Source of the DNA: an uncultured Faecalibacterium sp.
Lineage (GTDB): Bacteria; Bacillota; Clostridia; Oscillospirales; Ruminococcaceae
Direction: 5' to 3'
NCBI GenBank assembly: GCA_934540955.1
Contig: CAKTCY010000042.1
Coordinates: forward strand, 1 to 20,031
DNA: 20,031 bases
This document shows positions 1-6,708 of the stretch, piece after piece; position 1 is the stretch's first letter; each line of letters begins with the position of its first letter. Made by a program: the position numbers and the translations under genes. Under the pieces are notes generated by a model. The model was not told where the DNA came from. It ran no database searches and was given only the letters and a program-made list of their open reading frames with translations.

Positions 1-2022
1 GAAGCGGTTGCAGCCTGCGATGGCAGAGGTCTGCCACGGTGCAGCCTGCTCAAAGTCGCCCATGAACATCTCGTACAAACGCATGGTGTCGGCACCGTAC
101 TGGTCCACCACCTCGTCGGGGTTGATGACGTTGCCAAGGCTCTTGGACATCTTCACGATGGGATGGCGTGCCATCTCGCCGTACTTCTCCTCCAGTGCCT
201 TCTCGGCGGCCTTCTGGCTGCCGTACTCCTTGAGCAGCTTCTCCTGCTCCTCGGCGGGCAGGTTGACGAAGCTGTGGGGGTTCAGGCCAAGGATCATGCC
301 GTGGGCGGTACGCTTCTGGTAGGGCTCTGCCGTGGGCACCACACCGATATCGTACAGGAACTTATGCCAGAAGCGGCTGTACAGCAGATGCAGGGTGGTG
401 TGCTCCATGCCGCCGTTGTACCAGTCCACCGGAGACCAGTATTCCAGTGCTTCCTTGGAGGCCAGAGCATCCTTGCAGTGGGGATCCATATAGCGCAGGA
501 AGTACCAGGAGGAGCCGGCCCACTGGGGCATGGTATCGGTCTCGCGGGTTGCGGGGCCGCCGCAGCAGGGGCAGGTGGTCTTGACCCAGTCCTTGTGGCG
601 TGCCAGCGGGGACTCGCCGTCCGGACCCGGCTCAAAGTCGGTGATGTCCGGCAAAGTCAGCGGCAGGCTGCTCTCGGGCAGGGGCTGCCAGCCGCACTTG
701 TCGCAGTGCACCATGGGGATGGGCTCGCCCCAGTAACGCTGACGGCTGAACACCCAGTCGCGCAGCTTGTAGTTGACCTTATCGCGGCCCTTGCCGTTCT
801 CCTCCAGCCAGGTGATCATCTTCTTTTTGGCATCGACCACGGACAGGCCGTTCAGGAAGCCGGAGTTGACCAGCGTACCGGTGGCAACATCGGTAAAAGC
901 AGCCTCGTCCAGATTGGACGGGGTGTTGCCCTTGACCACCTCGATGATGGGCAGGCCGAACTTCTTGGCAAACTCCCAGTCGCGGGTATCGTGGGCGGGC
1001 ACAGCCATGATGGCACCGGTGCCGTAGGTGGACAAAACGTAGTCAGAGATGAAGATGGGGATCTCGGTCTCGTTGACCGGGTTGATGCCCATCACGCCGT
1101 CCAGCTGCACGCCGGTCTTTTCCTTGTTCAGCTCGCTGCGCTCAAAGTCGCTCTTGCGGGCAGCCTCGGCCTGATAAGCCTTGACGGCATCGGCATTCTT
1201 GATGATGCCCTTTTCCAGCCATGCCTTGAGCAGCGCGTGCTCCGGGGAGATGACCATGTAGGTAGCACCGAACAGGGTATCGCAGCGGGTGGTGTACACG
1301 GTCAGGGTGTCACCGGCGGTGGTGCCGAAGTTCACCTCGGCACCGTGGCTGCGGCCGATCCAGTTCTTCTGCTGGGTGGCCACGCGCTCGATGTAATCCA
1401 AGCCGTCCAGGCCATCGATCAGCTTATCTGCATAAGCGGTGATCTTGAGCATCCACTGGCTCTTGACGCGGTGCACCACCTCGCTGCCGCAGCGCTCGCA
1501 CACGCCGTTGACAACCTCCTCGTTGGCCAGCACGCACTTGCAGCCGGTGCACCAGTTGACGTTCATTTCCTTCTTGTAGGCCAGACCGTGCTTGTACAGC
1601 TGCAGGAAGATCCACTGGGTCCACTTGTAGTACTCGGGGTCGGTGGTGTTGATCTCACGATCCCAGTCAAAGGAGAAGCCCAGCGCCTTGAGCTGGCTGC
1701 GGAAATGATCCACGTTGCTCTTGGTGACGATGGCGGGGTGGATGTGGTTCTTCATGGCGAAGTTCTCCGTGGGCAGACCGAAGGCATCCCAGCCCATGGG
1801 GTACAGCACATTGTAGCCGTTTTTACGGCGCTTGCGGCTTACCACGTCCAGCGCGGTGTAGCTGCGGGGATGGCCGACGTGCAGGCCCGCACCCGAGGGA
1901 TACGGGAACTCCACAAGGGCATAGAACTTGGGTTTTTTGTGGTCGATCTCGACATGGAAGGTCTTTTCGTCCTCCCACACCTTCTGCCACTTGGCTTCAA
2001 CAGCCTTGTAATCATACTTCAT
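1..2022 (-). CDS. leuS: Leucyl-tRNA synthetase, 3' end cut by window edge
   Basis: Class I aminoacyl-tRNA synthetase that charges tRNA-Leu in the cytoplasm. 674 codons are visible from ATG (2020-2022) with no stop, so the anticodon-binding/C-terminal part lies outside the window. Visible in order: HIGH-type motif HVGH at residues 48-51, MGWDAFGLP, a CxxC...CxxC zinc ribbon, the CP1 editing domain with TTRCDTLFG and the AHDTRDW region, a second cysteine cluster (TTCPCCGG), the [11 protein letters not shown] motif, and KMSKS at about residues 624-628 (139-153). About 40 residues are inserted between GMILG and KMSKS. The editing motif reads TTRC where TTRP is usual. The start is supported by a GGAG about 12 nt upstream. 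No leucine T-box (no AGGGUGG-type antiterminator) is visible upstream, and no convincing promoter was found, so it may depend on readthrough from rsfS across the repeat at 2101-2239. Confidence 0.97.
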   Translation of the reverse strand, partial: MKYDYKAVEAKWQKVWEDEKTFHVEIDHKKPKFYALVEFPYPSGAGLHVGHPRSYTALDVVSRKRRKNGYNVLYPMGWDAFGLPTENFAMKNHIHPAIVTKSNVDHFRSQLKALGFSFDWDREINTTDPEYYKWTQWIFLQLYKHGLAYKKEMNVNWCTGCKCVLANEEVVNGVCERCGSEVVHRVKSQWMLKITAYADKLIDGLDGLDYIERVATQQKNWIGRSHGAEVNFGTTAGDTLTVYTTRCDTLFGATYMVISPEHALLKAWLEKGIIKNADAVKAYQAEAARKSDFERSELNKEKTGVQLDGVMGINPVNETEIPIFISDYVLSTYGTGAIMAVPAHDTRDWEFAKKFGLPIIEVVKGNTPSNLDEAAFTDVATGTLVNSGFLNGLSVVDAKKKMITWLEENGKGRDKVNYKLRDWVFSRQRYWGEPIPMVHCDKCGWQPLPESSLPLTLPDITDFEPGPDGESPLARHKDWVKTTCPCCGGPATRETDTMPQWAGSSWYFLRYMDPHCKDALASKEALEYWSPVDWYNGGMEHTTLHLLYSRFWHKFLYDIGVVPTAEPYQKRTAHGMILGLNPHSFVNLPAEEQEKLLKEYGSQKAAEKALEEKYGEMARHPIVKMSKSLGNVINPDEVVDQYGADTMRLYEMFMGDFEQAAPWQTSAIAGCNRF

Positions 2023-2100
2023 GTTTGTAATCAGCTCCAGACTTTAACCAAAATACCGTTGCTTGGGGGCGTATGCTTTTAAGCCGTCCGCCGTTGCCAG

Positions 2101-2246
2101 AAAACCCTCTCCGTCATCGCTGCGCGATGCCACCTCTCCCGAAGGGGAGAGGTTTTGTGCAGGCCGCAGCCTTCCCTCCTTTGCGCAAGCTCCCCCTCTC
2201 GGGGGAGCTGTCAGGGCGGACGCCCTGACTGAGAGGGTTCTTTTTT
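2101..2246. repeat. MITE-like palindromic intergenic element with terminal inverted repeats
   Basis: The 248-bp gap between rsfS and leuS is mostly filled by this element. Its ends are 14-bp inverted repeats, AACCCTCTCCGTCA (2103-2116) and TGACTGAGAGGGTT (2226-2239), with one mismatch. Between them are four hairpins: CATCGC/GCGATG (2115-2129), CCTCTCCC/GGGAGAGG (2133-2152), AGCTCCCCC/GGGGGAGCT (2188-2209) and GTCAGGGC/GCCCTGAC (2210-2229). There is no open reading frame of its own and no clear target-site duplication. The hairpins lack a U-tract in the minus direction, so they are not ordinary terminators for rsfS. The pattern resembles a non-autonomous miniature element or REP-like repeat common in gut clostridia; that family link is my inference. 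Confidence 0.65.
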
Positions 2247-2270
2247 CGGGCAGACAGCTTTTTGCCTTAA

Positions 2271-2654
2271 TTATTCAATGCTGCTATCCGGGGTCAGGTA
2301 CTCCGAGATGTCCACCGGCTCGCCGTCTGCCCACAGGTGCTCCAGATCATAGTAGGCGCGGCTGTTGGGCACAAAGACGTGCACGATGACGTTGGAGTAA
2401 TCCAGCAGCACCCAGTTCTTGGTGTCGTGACCCTCGGTGCTGTAGGGCTCCAGACCCTTCTGCGAAAGCTCGTACTCCACCTCGTCGGCCAGAGAGGCCA
2501 CCTGCGTGGTGGAGGTACCGGAGGCGATGACGAAATAATCGGTCAGGACGGTCAGGCTTTCCACCTTGAGCACCCGCACATCCTGCGCCTTCTTCTTGTC
2601 CAGAATCTTGGCGATCTCAATGGCAAGCGCCTTGCTGTCGTTGAAATTATCCAT
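2271..2654 (-). CDS. rsfS: Ribosomal silencing factor RsfS (Iojap/DUF143 family)
   Basis: 127 residues, the usual length for this family. RsfS binds ribosomal protein L14 on the large subunit and blocks joining of the small subunit when nutrients run short. The family core is visible: ESLTVLTDYFVIASGTS, then VEYELSQKG, GHDTKNWVLLDYSNVIVHVF and the YYDLEHLWAD ending. I chose the ATG at 2652-2654 because AGAAGGGAG lies just upstream and the protein then begins MDNFNDSKALAIEIAKIL. The frame stays open 30 codons further up, but that stretch (MVRQRAPDSNNRK...) is low-complexity and not family-like. It is 61 bp downstream of the LCP gene and probably shares its transcript. In many Firmicutes rsfS directly follows yqeK; here the LCP gene sits between them. 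Confidence 0.95.
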   Translation of the reverse strand: MDNFNDSKALAIEIAKILDKKKAQDVRVLKVESLTVLTDYFVIASGTSTTQVASLADEVEYELSQKGLEPYSTEGHDTKNWVLLDYSNVIVHVFVPNSRAYYDLEHLWADGEPVDISEYLTPDSSIE

Positions 2655-2679
2655 GTGTTTCTCCCTTCTGTCGGAACAT

Positions 2680-2700
2680 CCCCGCACCCGGTGTGCAGGG
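2680..2700 (-). other. Intercistronic hairpin between LCP gene and rsfS
   Basis: On the minus-strand RNA, CCCUGCAC pairs with GUGCGGGG (8 bp with one U-G pair) around the loop ACCGG. It lies between the LCP stop codon and the rsfS ribosome-binding site. No U-tract follows, so it is not an intrinsic terminator. It could be an mRNA processing or stability hairpin, or simply chance in GC-rich DNA. Confidence 0.3.
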
Positions 2701-2715
2701 CCTTGTTTTCTGTTG

Positions 2716-4089
2716 TTACTGTCCGGTGCCCGCTGCCTGACCATCGGTGGTCACAGCGCCGGAAAGGTCGGTATCGCCGCTGAGGATGGCGTCGTCGGAT
2801 TCCTTATCGATGCGTCCCATATACTGCACGTTGGCATCGGTGGATGCGCTGCCATGGGGCCACTGGTCGGTGACCATGTGCAGCTCGCTTACCTCCACCG
2901 GGCCGGTGTAGGTGCAGAAATACTGGTTGAGCAGGTTTGCGATGGAGCCGGCATCCGGCACCACGCAGGAGTAGCCGGCAAAGGAGTCGGTCTTGCCCAC
3001 GTTGGGCACGCCCATGAACACCGGCGTCTGCGCCAGAATGATATTGGAGCTGTCGATCTTGAGGAAGGACGCCAGCAGCTTTGCGATGGTGGTGATATCC
3101 ATATCCGTGTGGATATAGTCCTTGAATATCAGCGGCAGCTGGTTCAGGATATCGGTAATGCCCATGGCGCGGGCGCGCTTGAACAGACCAGCGTAGAAGT
3201 AGCGCTGCATATTCAAGCGGTCGATATCAGAGTTTGCGTAGCCGTCGCCGTGGCGGCAGCGCACAAAGAACTCCGCCGAGGCACCGTCCAGATTGCGGTA
3301 GCCCTTCAGCAGCTTGCTGCCGCCGTAGGACATATCCCGGGGGATATATACCTCGATGCCGCCGAAGTTATCCACCATTTCCACCAGCGCCTGCATATCA
3401 ATGGTGACATAGTAGTCGATGGGCAGGTGGTACTGGTCGTAGATGACATCTGCCAGCGCGGCAATGCTGCCGCCGTTGGAGAGTGCCACCGAGTTGATCT
3501 GGTAGTTGGAAACGGCATAGGTCTTGCCGTTGGAGAGGGTAAGCTTGCGGTTCTGGGTGGTCACCAGCGTGTTGCGGGGGATCTGCAGCATCCGCAGCGC
3601 ACCGCCCTTGATATCGAACTGGCAGTACAGGATCATATCCGTCATGCCGTCGTTGGAGCTGCTGTCACTGTAGGTGCGCCCCTCTTCAAAGTCGATGCCG
3701 CAGACCAGAATATTGACCACATCGCCCTTGTACTCCTCGGCAGTCTGGATCTCCTCCACGATGGAGGGGGCGCTTTCTGCCGGGCGGATGCTGTCCTCCA
3801 CCTTGTTCACAAGGCTCACGCCGTACACCACCACACCGGAGATCACGGCGATCACCCCCATCACGATGGCAAAGGGCAGCCACAGCGGGGTCTTTTTCTT
3901 CTTTTTGCGGCGGCGCGGTGCATCGTCCCCGCCCATGTCGGGCTGTGCCGGGCGGCGGGGCGGGGCAGTATGCTGCGCCCCGGCGGTGCTGCGGGTGTTC
4001 TGTTCCGGGGCAGCCTGCGGGGCGCGCGCCGCCTGATCCGGGCGGCTGAGTGAGCGGTCTGTATTGATATGGCGTGGCGTCTGGCTCAT
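2716..4089 (-). CDS. LCP (LytR-CpsA-Psr) family cell-wall glycopolymer transferase
   Basis: 457 residues. LCP proteins sit in the membrane with the catalytic domain outside and attach undecaprenyl-linked glycopolymers (teichoic acids, polysaccharides) to peptidoglycan. Residues 1-66 are a hydrophilic, Pro/Ala/Arg-rich cytoplasmic tail ending in a run of Arg and Lys (RRRKKKKK). One membrane helix spans about 68-92. The LCP domain covers about 123-305, with VNILVCGID, DGMTDMILY, LQIPRNTLV, the IDYYVTIDMQALVEMVDNFGG block and the RCRHGDGYANSDIDRLNMQR segment, whose Arg/Asp residues are typical of the lipid-phosphate site. The C-terminal part (about 305-457) continues past the core domain. ATG start is supported by GGAGG upstream. 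The gene has its own promoter (4158-4186) and a small 5'-UTR hairpin (4119-4142). The exact polymer substrate cannot be told. Confidence 0.92.
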   Translation of the reverse strand: MSQTPRHINTDRSLSRPDQAARAPQAAPEQNTRSTAGAQHTAPPRRPAQPDMGGDDAPRRRKKKKKTPLWLPFAIVMGVIAVISGVVVYGVSLVNKVEDSIRPAESAPSIVEEIQTAEEYKGDVVNILVCGIDFEEGRTYSDSSSNDGMTDMILYCQFDIKGGALRMLQIPRNTLVTTQNRKLTLSNGKTYAVSNYQINSVALSNGGSIAALADVIYDQYHLPIDYYVTIDMQALVEMVDNFGGIEVYIPRDMSYGGSKLLKGYRNLDGASAEFFVRCRHGDGYANSDIDRLNMQRYFYAGLFKRARAMGITDILNQLPLIFKDYIHTDMDITTIAKLLASFLKIDSSNIILAQTPVFMGVPNVGKTDSFAGYSCVVPDAGSIANLLNQYFCTYTGPVEVSELHMVTDQWPHGSASTDANVQYMGRIDKESDDAILSGDTDLSGAVTTDGQAAGTGQ

Positions 4090-4157
4090 GCTTTTTGTAT
4101 CCTCCAGCTTTTCACTGCTCTGCAGAGTTTTTTGCCTGCAGACCTGTCATATCCTTC

Positions 4158-4186
4158 AGTATAGCATGGTACGGCAAAATCTGCAA
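4158..4186 (-). promoter_or_regulatory. Extended -10 sigma-A type promoter for LCP gene-rsfS
   Basis: Read on the minus strand: -35 TTGCAG (4181-4186), 17-bp spacer, -10 TATACT (4158-4163) preceded by TG at the extended -10 position. It lies in the 147-bp gap after yqeK, with predicted transcript start near 4151, about 60 nt ahead of the LCP ATG. Spacing and matches are close to consensus. Confidence 0.7.
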
Positions 4187-4236
4187 TTGTTTTATCCGGG
4201 GATGGCCGGAACCATTTTTAACCGGTGTCCGGCTTT

Positions 4237-4815
4237 TCACCCTTCATTCTGCCCGCTGTGCGCTAAGATATCCTCGTAGGCGGCCTTGCTCTCGGGGTCA
4301 AGAGGCTTGCCCTCGGACAGCACAAAGCCGTTGGTCTGTTTGAGCGCCGCCAGCATGGCTGCGTCCAAATCCTTCATTTCCAGCTTGCGCAGCTTCTCCA
4401 CCCCGGGCCAGTCCCGCTCGGCACTGGTCATATCGGCCAGATACAGGATCTTGTCCAGCTGGGTCATGCCCGCCTTGCCTGCGGTATGGCAGGCGATGGC
4501 GCTGAGCACGGCTTCGTCCGTAACGCCCCACTCCGTGCGCGCCAGAATGGCGGCACAGATGCCGTGCCACACCGGCGTGGGGCGTGCTTCGCCGCCCTGC
4601 GCGTATTCCGGGTGCGCCTGCATGATGGCGCGCATTTCGTCCTTGGGCAGCTCCTTGGCGGCATCGTGCAAAAGCGCAGCCAGTGCGGCCTGCTCCGGGT
4701 CGGTGCCGTAGTGCTTGGCCAGCTTGACGGCCATTTTTTTCACGTTGATGGTATGCTCGTAGCGCTTATCGCTCAAGCGGCTGCGCACAAGCTCCTTTGC
4801 CTGTTTCAGATCCAT
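4237..4815 (-). CDS. yqeK: YqeK-type HD-domain Ap4A hydrolase
   Basis: 192 residues. YqeK-family proteins are metal-dependent HD-domain enzymes; characterised Gram-positive members cleave diadenosine tetraphosphate (Ap4A) symmetrically to two ADP. Visible: H21 in YEHTINVKKMA, the HD pair at residues 50-51 in LLHDAAKE, the downstream HTAGKAGM histidine and LADMTSAERDW, which supply the remaining metal ligands and the family-specific tail. The ATG directly abuts the nadD stop (TAAATG, no spacing), indicating translational coupling. It is the third gene of yhbY-nadD-yqeK, an arrangement widely kept in Firmicutes. A 147-bp gap and a new promoter separate it from the LCP gene. Confidence 0.94.
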   Translation of the reverse strand: MDLKQAKELVRSRLSDKRYEHTINVKKMAVKLAKHYGTDPEQAALAALLHDAAKELPKDEMRAIMQAHPEYAQGGEARPTPVWHGICAAILARTEWGVTDEAVLSAIACHTAGKAGMTQLDKILYLADMTSAERDWPGVEKLRKLEMKDLDAAMLAALKQTNGFVLSEGKPLDPESKAAYEDILAHSGQNEG

Positions 4816-5454
4816 TTATCTGCTACTTCCTTCTGTGTTCCGGTATAGTCCCTCCCGCCGGATAACGCTGCGCACTTCCTCCGGCAGCTCGGCTTCGCAC
4901 TCCTCTCCGGCGGCAAGCCGGGCCCGCAGCTGGCTGCTGGACATGGGCAGCGCCTGCACCGGGGCAAACAGGATGCGTCCGCCCGACGGGTCCAGCTGCT
5001 TTGCCTTTGCGTGCAGCGCCGGGGCATCGCCGATATCCCGGCTGGTGACCACCACCCGCGCAATGCGCAGGATATCCTGCCAGCGGTGCCAGCCCTCAAA
5101 GCTGAGCAGCATATCGCTGCCAATGGCCAGATACAGCACGGCACCGGGGTTTTCCCGCGCCAGCATTTCCAGCGTGAGCACGGTATAATTACGGCTGCCC
5201 GCTGCGGCCTGCGCCACCTCCCAGCCGCTTACCTTCAGCGGCGGCATCCCGGGCTCCTGCGCCAGCGCCGCAAAGCACCGGCACATTTCCAGCCGCAGCG
5301 CGCCGGAGGCATTCGTCCCCTCCTTAAAGGGAGAGGTGCCTGCCGGCATCACCACGATCTTATCCGGGTGCACGCGCTCTGCCGCTGCACGCAGGTTGTT
5401 CAGGTGGCCGTTATGGGGCGGGTCGAAGCTGCCGCCATAGAGAAGGATCTTCAT
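4816..5454 (-). CDS. nadD: Nicotinate-nucleotide adenylyltransferase
   Basis: 212 residues. NadD joins nicotinate mononucleotide to ATP to make deamido-NAD, the step before NAD synthetase. The N-terminal nucleotidyltransferase signature GGSFDPPHNGH is at residues 7-17, followed by the phosphate-binding PAGTSPFK region; the C-terminal MSSSQLRARL is this protein's version of the ISSTxxR motif. Length fits the bacterial NadD family. The start is 1 bp after the yhbY stop codon and its ribosome-binding site lies in the last yhbY codons. The stop codon touches the yqeK start. Such tight packing implies a single transcript and coupled translation. Confidence 0.95.
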   Translation of the reverse strand: MKILLYGGSFDPPHNGHLNNLRAAAERVHPDKIVVMPAGTSPFKEGTNASGALRLEMCRCFAALAQEPGMPPLKVSGWEVAQAAAGSRNYTVLTLEMLARENPGAVLYLAIGSDMLLSFEGWHRWQDILRIARVVVTSRDIGDAPALHAKAKQLDPSGGRILFAPVQALPMSSSQLRARLAAGEECEAELPEEVRSVIRREGLYRNTEGSSR

Positions 5455-5455
5455 C

Positions 5456-5752
5456 TTACTTCAGCAGGGCAGCGTAGGCGCTGTCCTTTTTCTTTTGCAG
5501 ATACAGCACGAACTTGGAGCCGATGACCTGCACGCAGTCTGCGCCGGTAGCCTCGGCCAGCTTGGTAGCGGCCTCGCGGGCGTTGTACATACTGTTTTCC
5601 AGCACCTTGAGCTTGATCAGCTCCCGGGCGTCCAGACAGTCCTTCACGCCCTGGATCAGGGTCTCGTCGATCTCGCCCTTACCCACGATGTAAACGGGGT
5701 CCATGGTATTTGCCTTGCCGCGCAGAATGGCGCGCTGTTTGCTAGTCAGCAT
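5456..5752 (-). CDS. yhbY: CRM-domain RNA-binding protein YhbY
   Basis: 98 residues, one CRM domain, associated with assembly of the large ribosomal subunit. It begins MLTSKQRAILRGKANTMDPV and carries the family landmarks VGKGEIDE (equivalent of the GxxG loop region), ELIKLKVLENS and a C-terminal VQVIGSKFVLYLQKKK strand-and-basic-tail. The start has AAAGGAG at good spacing. It is first in yhbY-nadD-yqeK. The promoter is uncertain: a weak minus-strand candidate TTGTCA-19-TCTAAA exists near 5800-5835, and readthrough from rdgB across the repeat region is also possible. Confidence 0.94.
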   Translation of the reverse strand: MLTSKQRAILRGKANTMDPVYIVGKGEIDETLIQGVKDCLDARELIKLKVLENSMYNAREAATKLAEATGADCVQVIGSKFVLYLQKKKDSAYAALLK

Positions 5753-5775
5753 AGTTTTTCTCCTTTATTTTCAGG

Positions 5776-5897
5776 TTGATATTCCGGTAAAAAACGATTT
5801 AGAATTGTCTCCGCTTGCGCTCTGACAATATCAGAGGAATTCTTTTTATATTTTGTAGAATTGAAAAATCTGCGGATTTTTCAATTCTACTTTTTCA
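5776..5897 (+). ncRNA. Candidate small RNA with promoter and terminator, opposite to all genes
   Basis: On the plus strand there is TTGATA (5776-5781), an 18-bp spacer and TAGAAT (5800-5805), each a five-of-six match to sigma-A consensus. About 7 nt later a transcript of roughly 85 nt would begin. It would contain a small CTCTGA/TCAGAG hairpin (5819-5835) and end in a perfect 16-bp stem GTAGAATTGAAAAATC/complement (5855-5890) with loop TGCG, then TTTTT (5891-5895), the layout of an intrinsic terminator. No reading frame of note lies inside. On the minus strand the same stem is followed by A-rich sequence and could not terminate. Parts are seen; that they form one RNA gene is inference. Confidence 0.3.
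5855..5895 (+). terminator. Perfect 16-bp inverted repeat with T-tract (plus-strand terminator)
   Basis: The arms 5855-5870 and 5875-5890 are exactly complementary, loop TGCG. Five Ts follow on the plus strand. The stem is unusually AT-rich for this window. As every protein gene here is on the minus strand, it has no gene to terminate unless the small-RNA candidate is real or it belongs to a mobile repeat. Confidence 0.5.
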
Positions 5898-5910
5898 CGG
5901 GAGGTGGCGC

Positions 5911-6030
5911 GGGCGGCTGGTACATTTCTCTTCGGACACGAATCGGGCCATTCCATCGCCCGCCCTATTGCCCTGCGGGCAACAGGGTCCCACCCCAGCG
6001 GACGGTCCTCAGAGAAAGTACCAACCGCCC
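5911..6030 (-). repeat. Long-stem structured element (possible structured RNA or palindromic repeat)
   Basis: The two ends, 5911-5937 and 6005-6030, are near-perfect inverted repeats that form a long outer stem of 24 base pairs in three helices (13, 7 and 4), interrupted by a one-base bulge and a two-base mismatch. Inside are an 11-bp hairpin with loop GCA on the minus strand (5963-5987) and a smaller CGGGC/GCCCG hairpin. On the minus strand the arm differences become U-G and G-U pairs and a tandem G-A mismatch; on the plus strand they are C-A, A-C and U-C clashes. It lies 29 bp after the rdgB stop. A 66-residue frame crosses it (5846-6046) but has no ribosome-binding site or recognisable protein features. 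I read this as a non-coding element, possibly a dispersed genomic repeat. Confidence 0.6.
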
Positions 6031-6059
6031 GGGTCAAACACAGCAACCCTTGCGTCTCT

Positions 6060-6695
6060 TCACTCCCCCAGAAAGCTGGGCAGCTGGTTTTCCAGCGCTG
6101 CCAGCGCGTTGCCGCGGTGGCTGATGGCGTCCTTTTCGTCCGGGGTCAGCTGGGCGTAGCTGCGGTTCTCGGTGTTGGGGCGCTTGTCCGTTTTGCCCAC
6201 GCCGCAGTCGGCGGGGATGAACAGCGGGTCGTAGCCAAAGCCGTAGTCGCCGCACAGCCGCGTAAAGGCGATGCTGCCCGGGCACTCGCCCATGCAGGTC
6301 AGGTGCCGGCCGTCCGGCAGGATGAAGCACACCGCCGAGACGAATTTTGCGCCCCGCTGCCCGGCAGGCACCGCCTGCATGGCAGCCAAAAGCTTATCGT
6401 TGTTGGCCTCGTCGTCGCCGTGGTGGCCGCAGTAGCGGGCGCTGTACACGCCGGGTGCGCCGTCCAGCGCGTCCACACACAGGCCGGAGTCATCGGCGAT
6501 GGTGGGCAGACCGCTGGCCTTGCAGATGGTCTCGGCCTTGATAAGAGCATTCTCGGCAAAGGTGGTGCCGGTCTCCTCCGGCTCGATGGTGATGCCCAGC
6601 TCCTTCTGGCTGACCACCTCGTGCCCCTGCGCCTCCAGAATGCGGCGCAGCTCGCGAAGCTTCCCGGCGTTGCCGGTGGCTGCACAAATTTTCAT
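6060..6695 (-). CDS. rdgB: RdgB/HAM1 family non-canonical purine NTP pyrophosphatase
   Basis: 211 residues. It hydrolyses dITP, ITP and XTP to monophosphates, clearing damaged purines from the nucleotide pool. Motifs: TGNAGKLRELRR (residues 7-18), ENALIKAE (48-55), the catalytic ADDSGLCVDALDGAPGVYSA block with acidic residues D68/D69, GFGYDPLFIP (152-161) and the C-terminal SHRGNAL (192-198). I chose the ATG at 6693-6695 because the protein then starts MKICAATGNAGK as in the family; a start 17 codons upstream would add an unrelated sequence overlapping ftsY. The 13-bp gap after ftsY holds the GGGGG-rich ribosome-binding site. It is last in the topA-to-rdgB run. Confidence 0.95.
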   Translation of the reverse strand: MKICAATGNAGKLRELRRILEAQGHEVVSQKELGITIEPEETGTTFAENALIKAETICKASGLPTIADDSGLCVDALDGAPGVYSARYCGHHGDDEANNDKLLAAMQAVPAGQRGAKFVSAVCFILPDGRHLTCMGECPGSIAFTRLCGDYGFGYDPLFIPADCGVGKTDKRPNTENRSYAQLTPDEKDAISHRGNALAALENQLPSFLGE

Positions 6696-6708
6696 TTTCC
6701 GCGCCCCC

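Noticed and set aside
2023..2270. T-box leader for leuS
   Set aside because: No specifier stem or T-box consensus is seen; the gap is filled by the hairpin repeat.
2063..2389. 108-residue plus-strand frame over the repeat upstream of leuS
   Set aside because: It translates the hairpin repeat and then the antisense of rsfS; no ribosome-binding site.
4198..4236. Possible terminator hairpin after yqeK (GCCGGA...TCCGGC)
   Set aside because: The stem is short and broken and there is no T-tract on the minus strand.
4074..4343. Small plus-strand frames in the LCP-yqeK gap
   Set aside because: They cover a clear minus-strand promoter and antisense of yqeK, with no SD and no recognisable protein.
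5846..6046. 66-residue minus-strand frame in the rdgB-yhbY gap
   Set aside because: It runs straight through the paired arms of the structured element and the 16-bp hairpin, has no ribosome-binding site and no protein-like features. Base pairing, not coding, explains the sequence.
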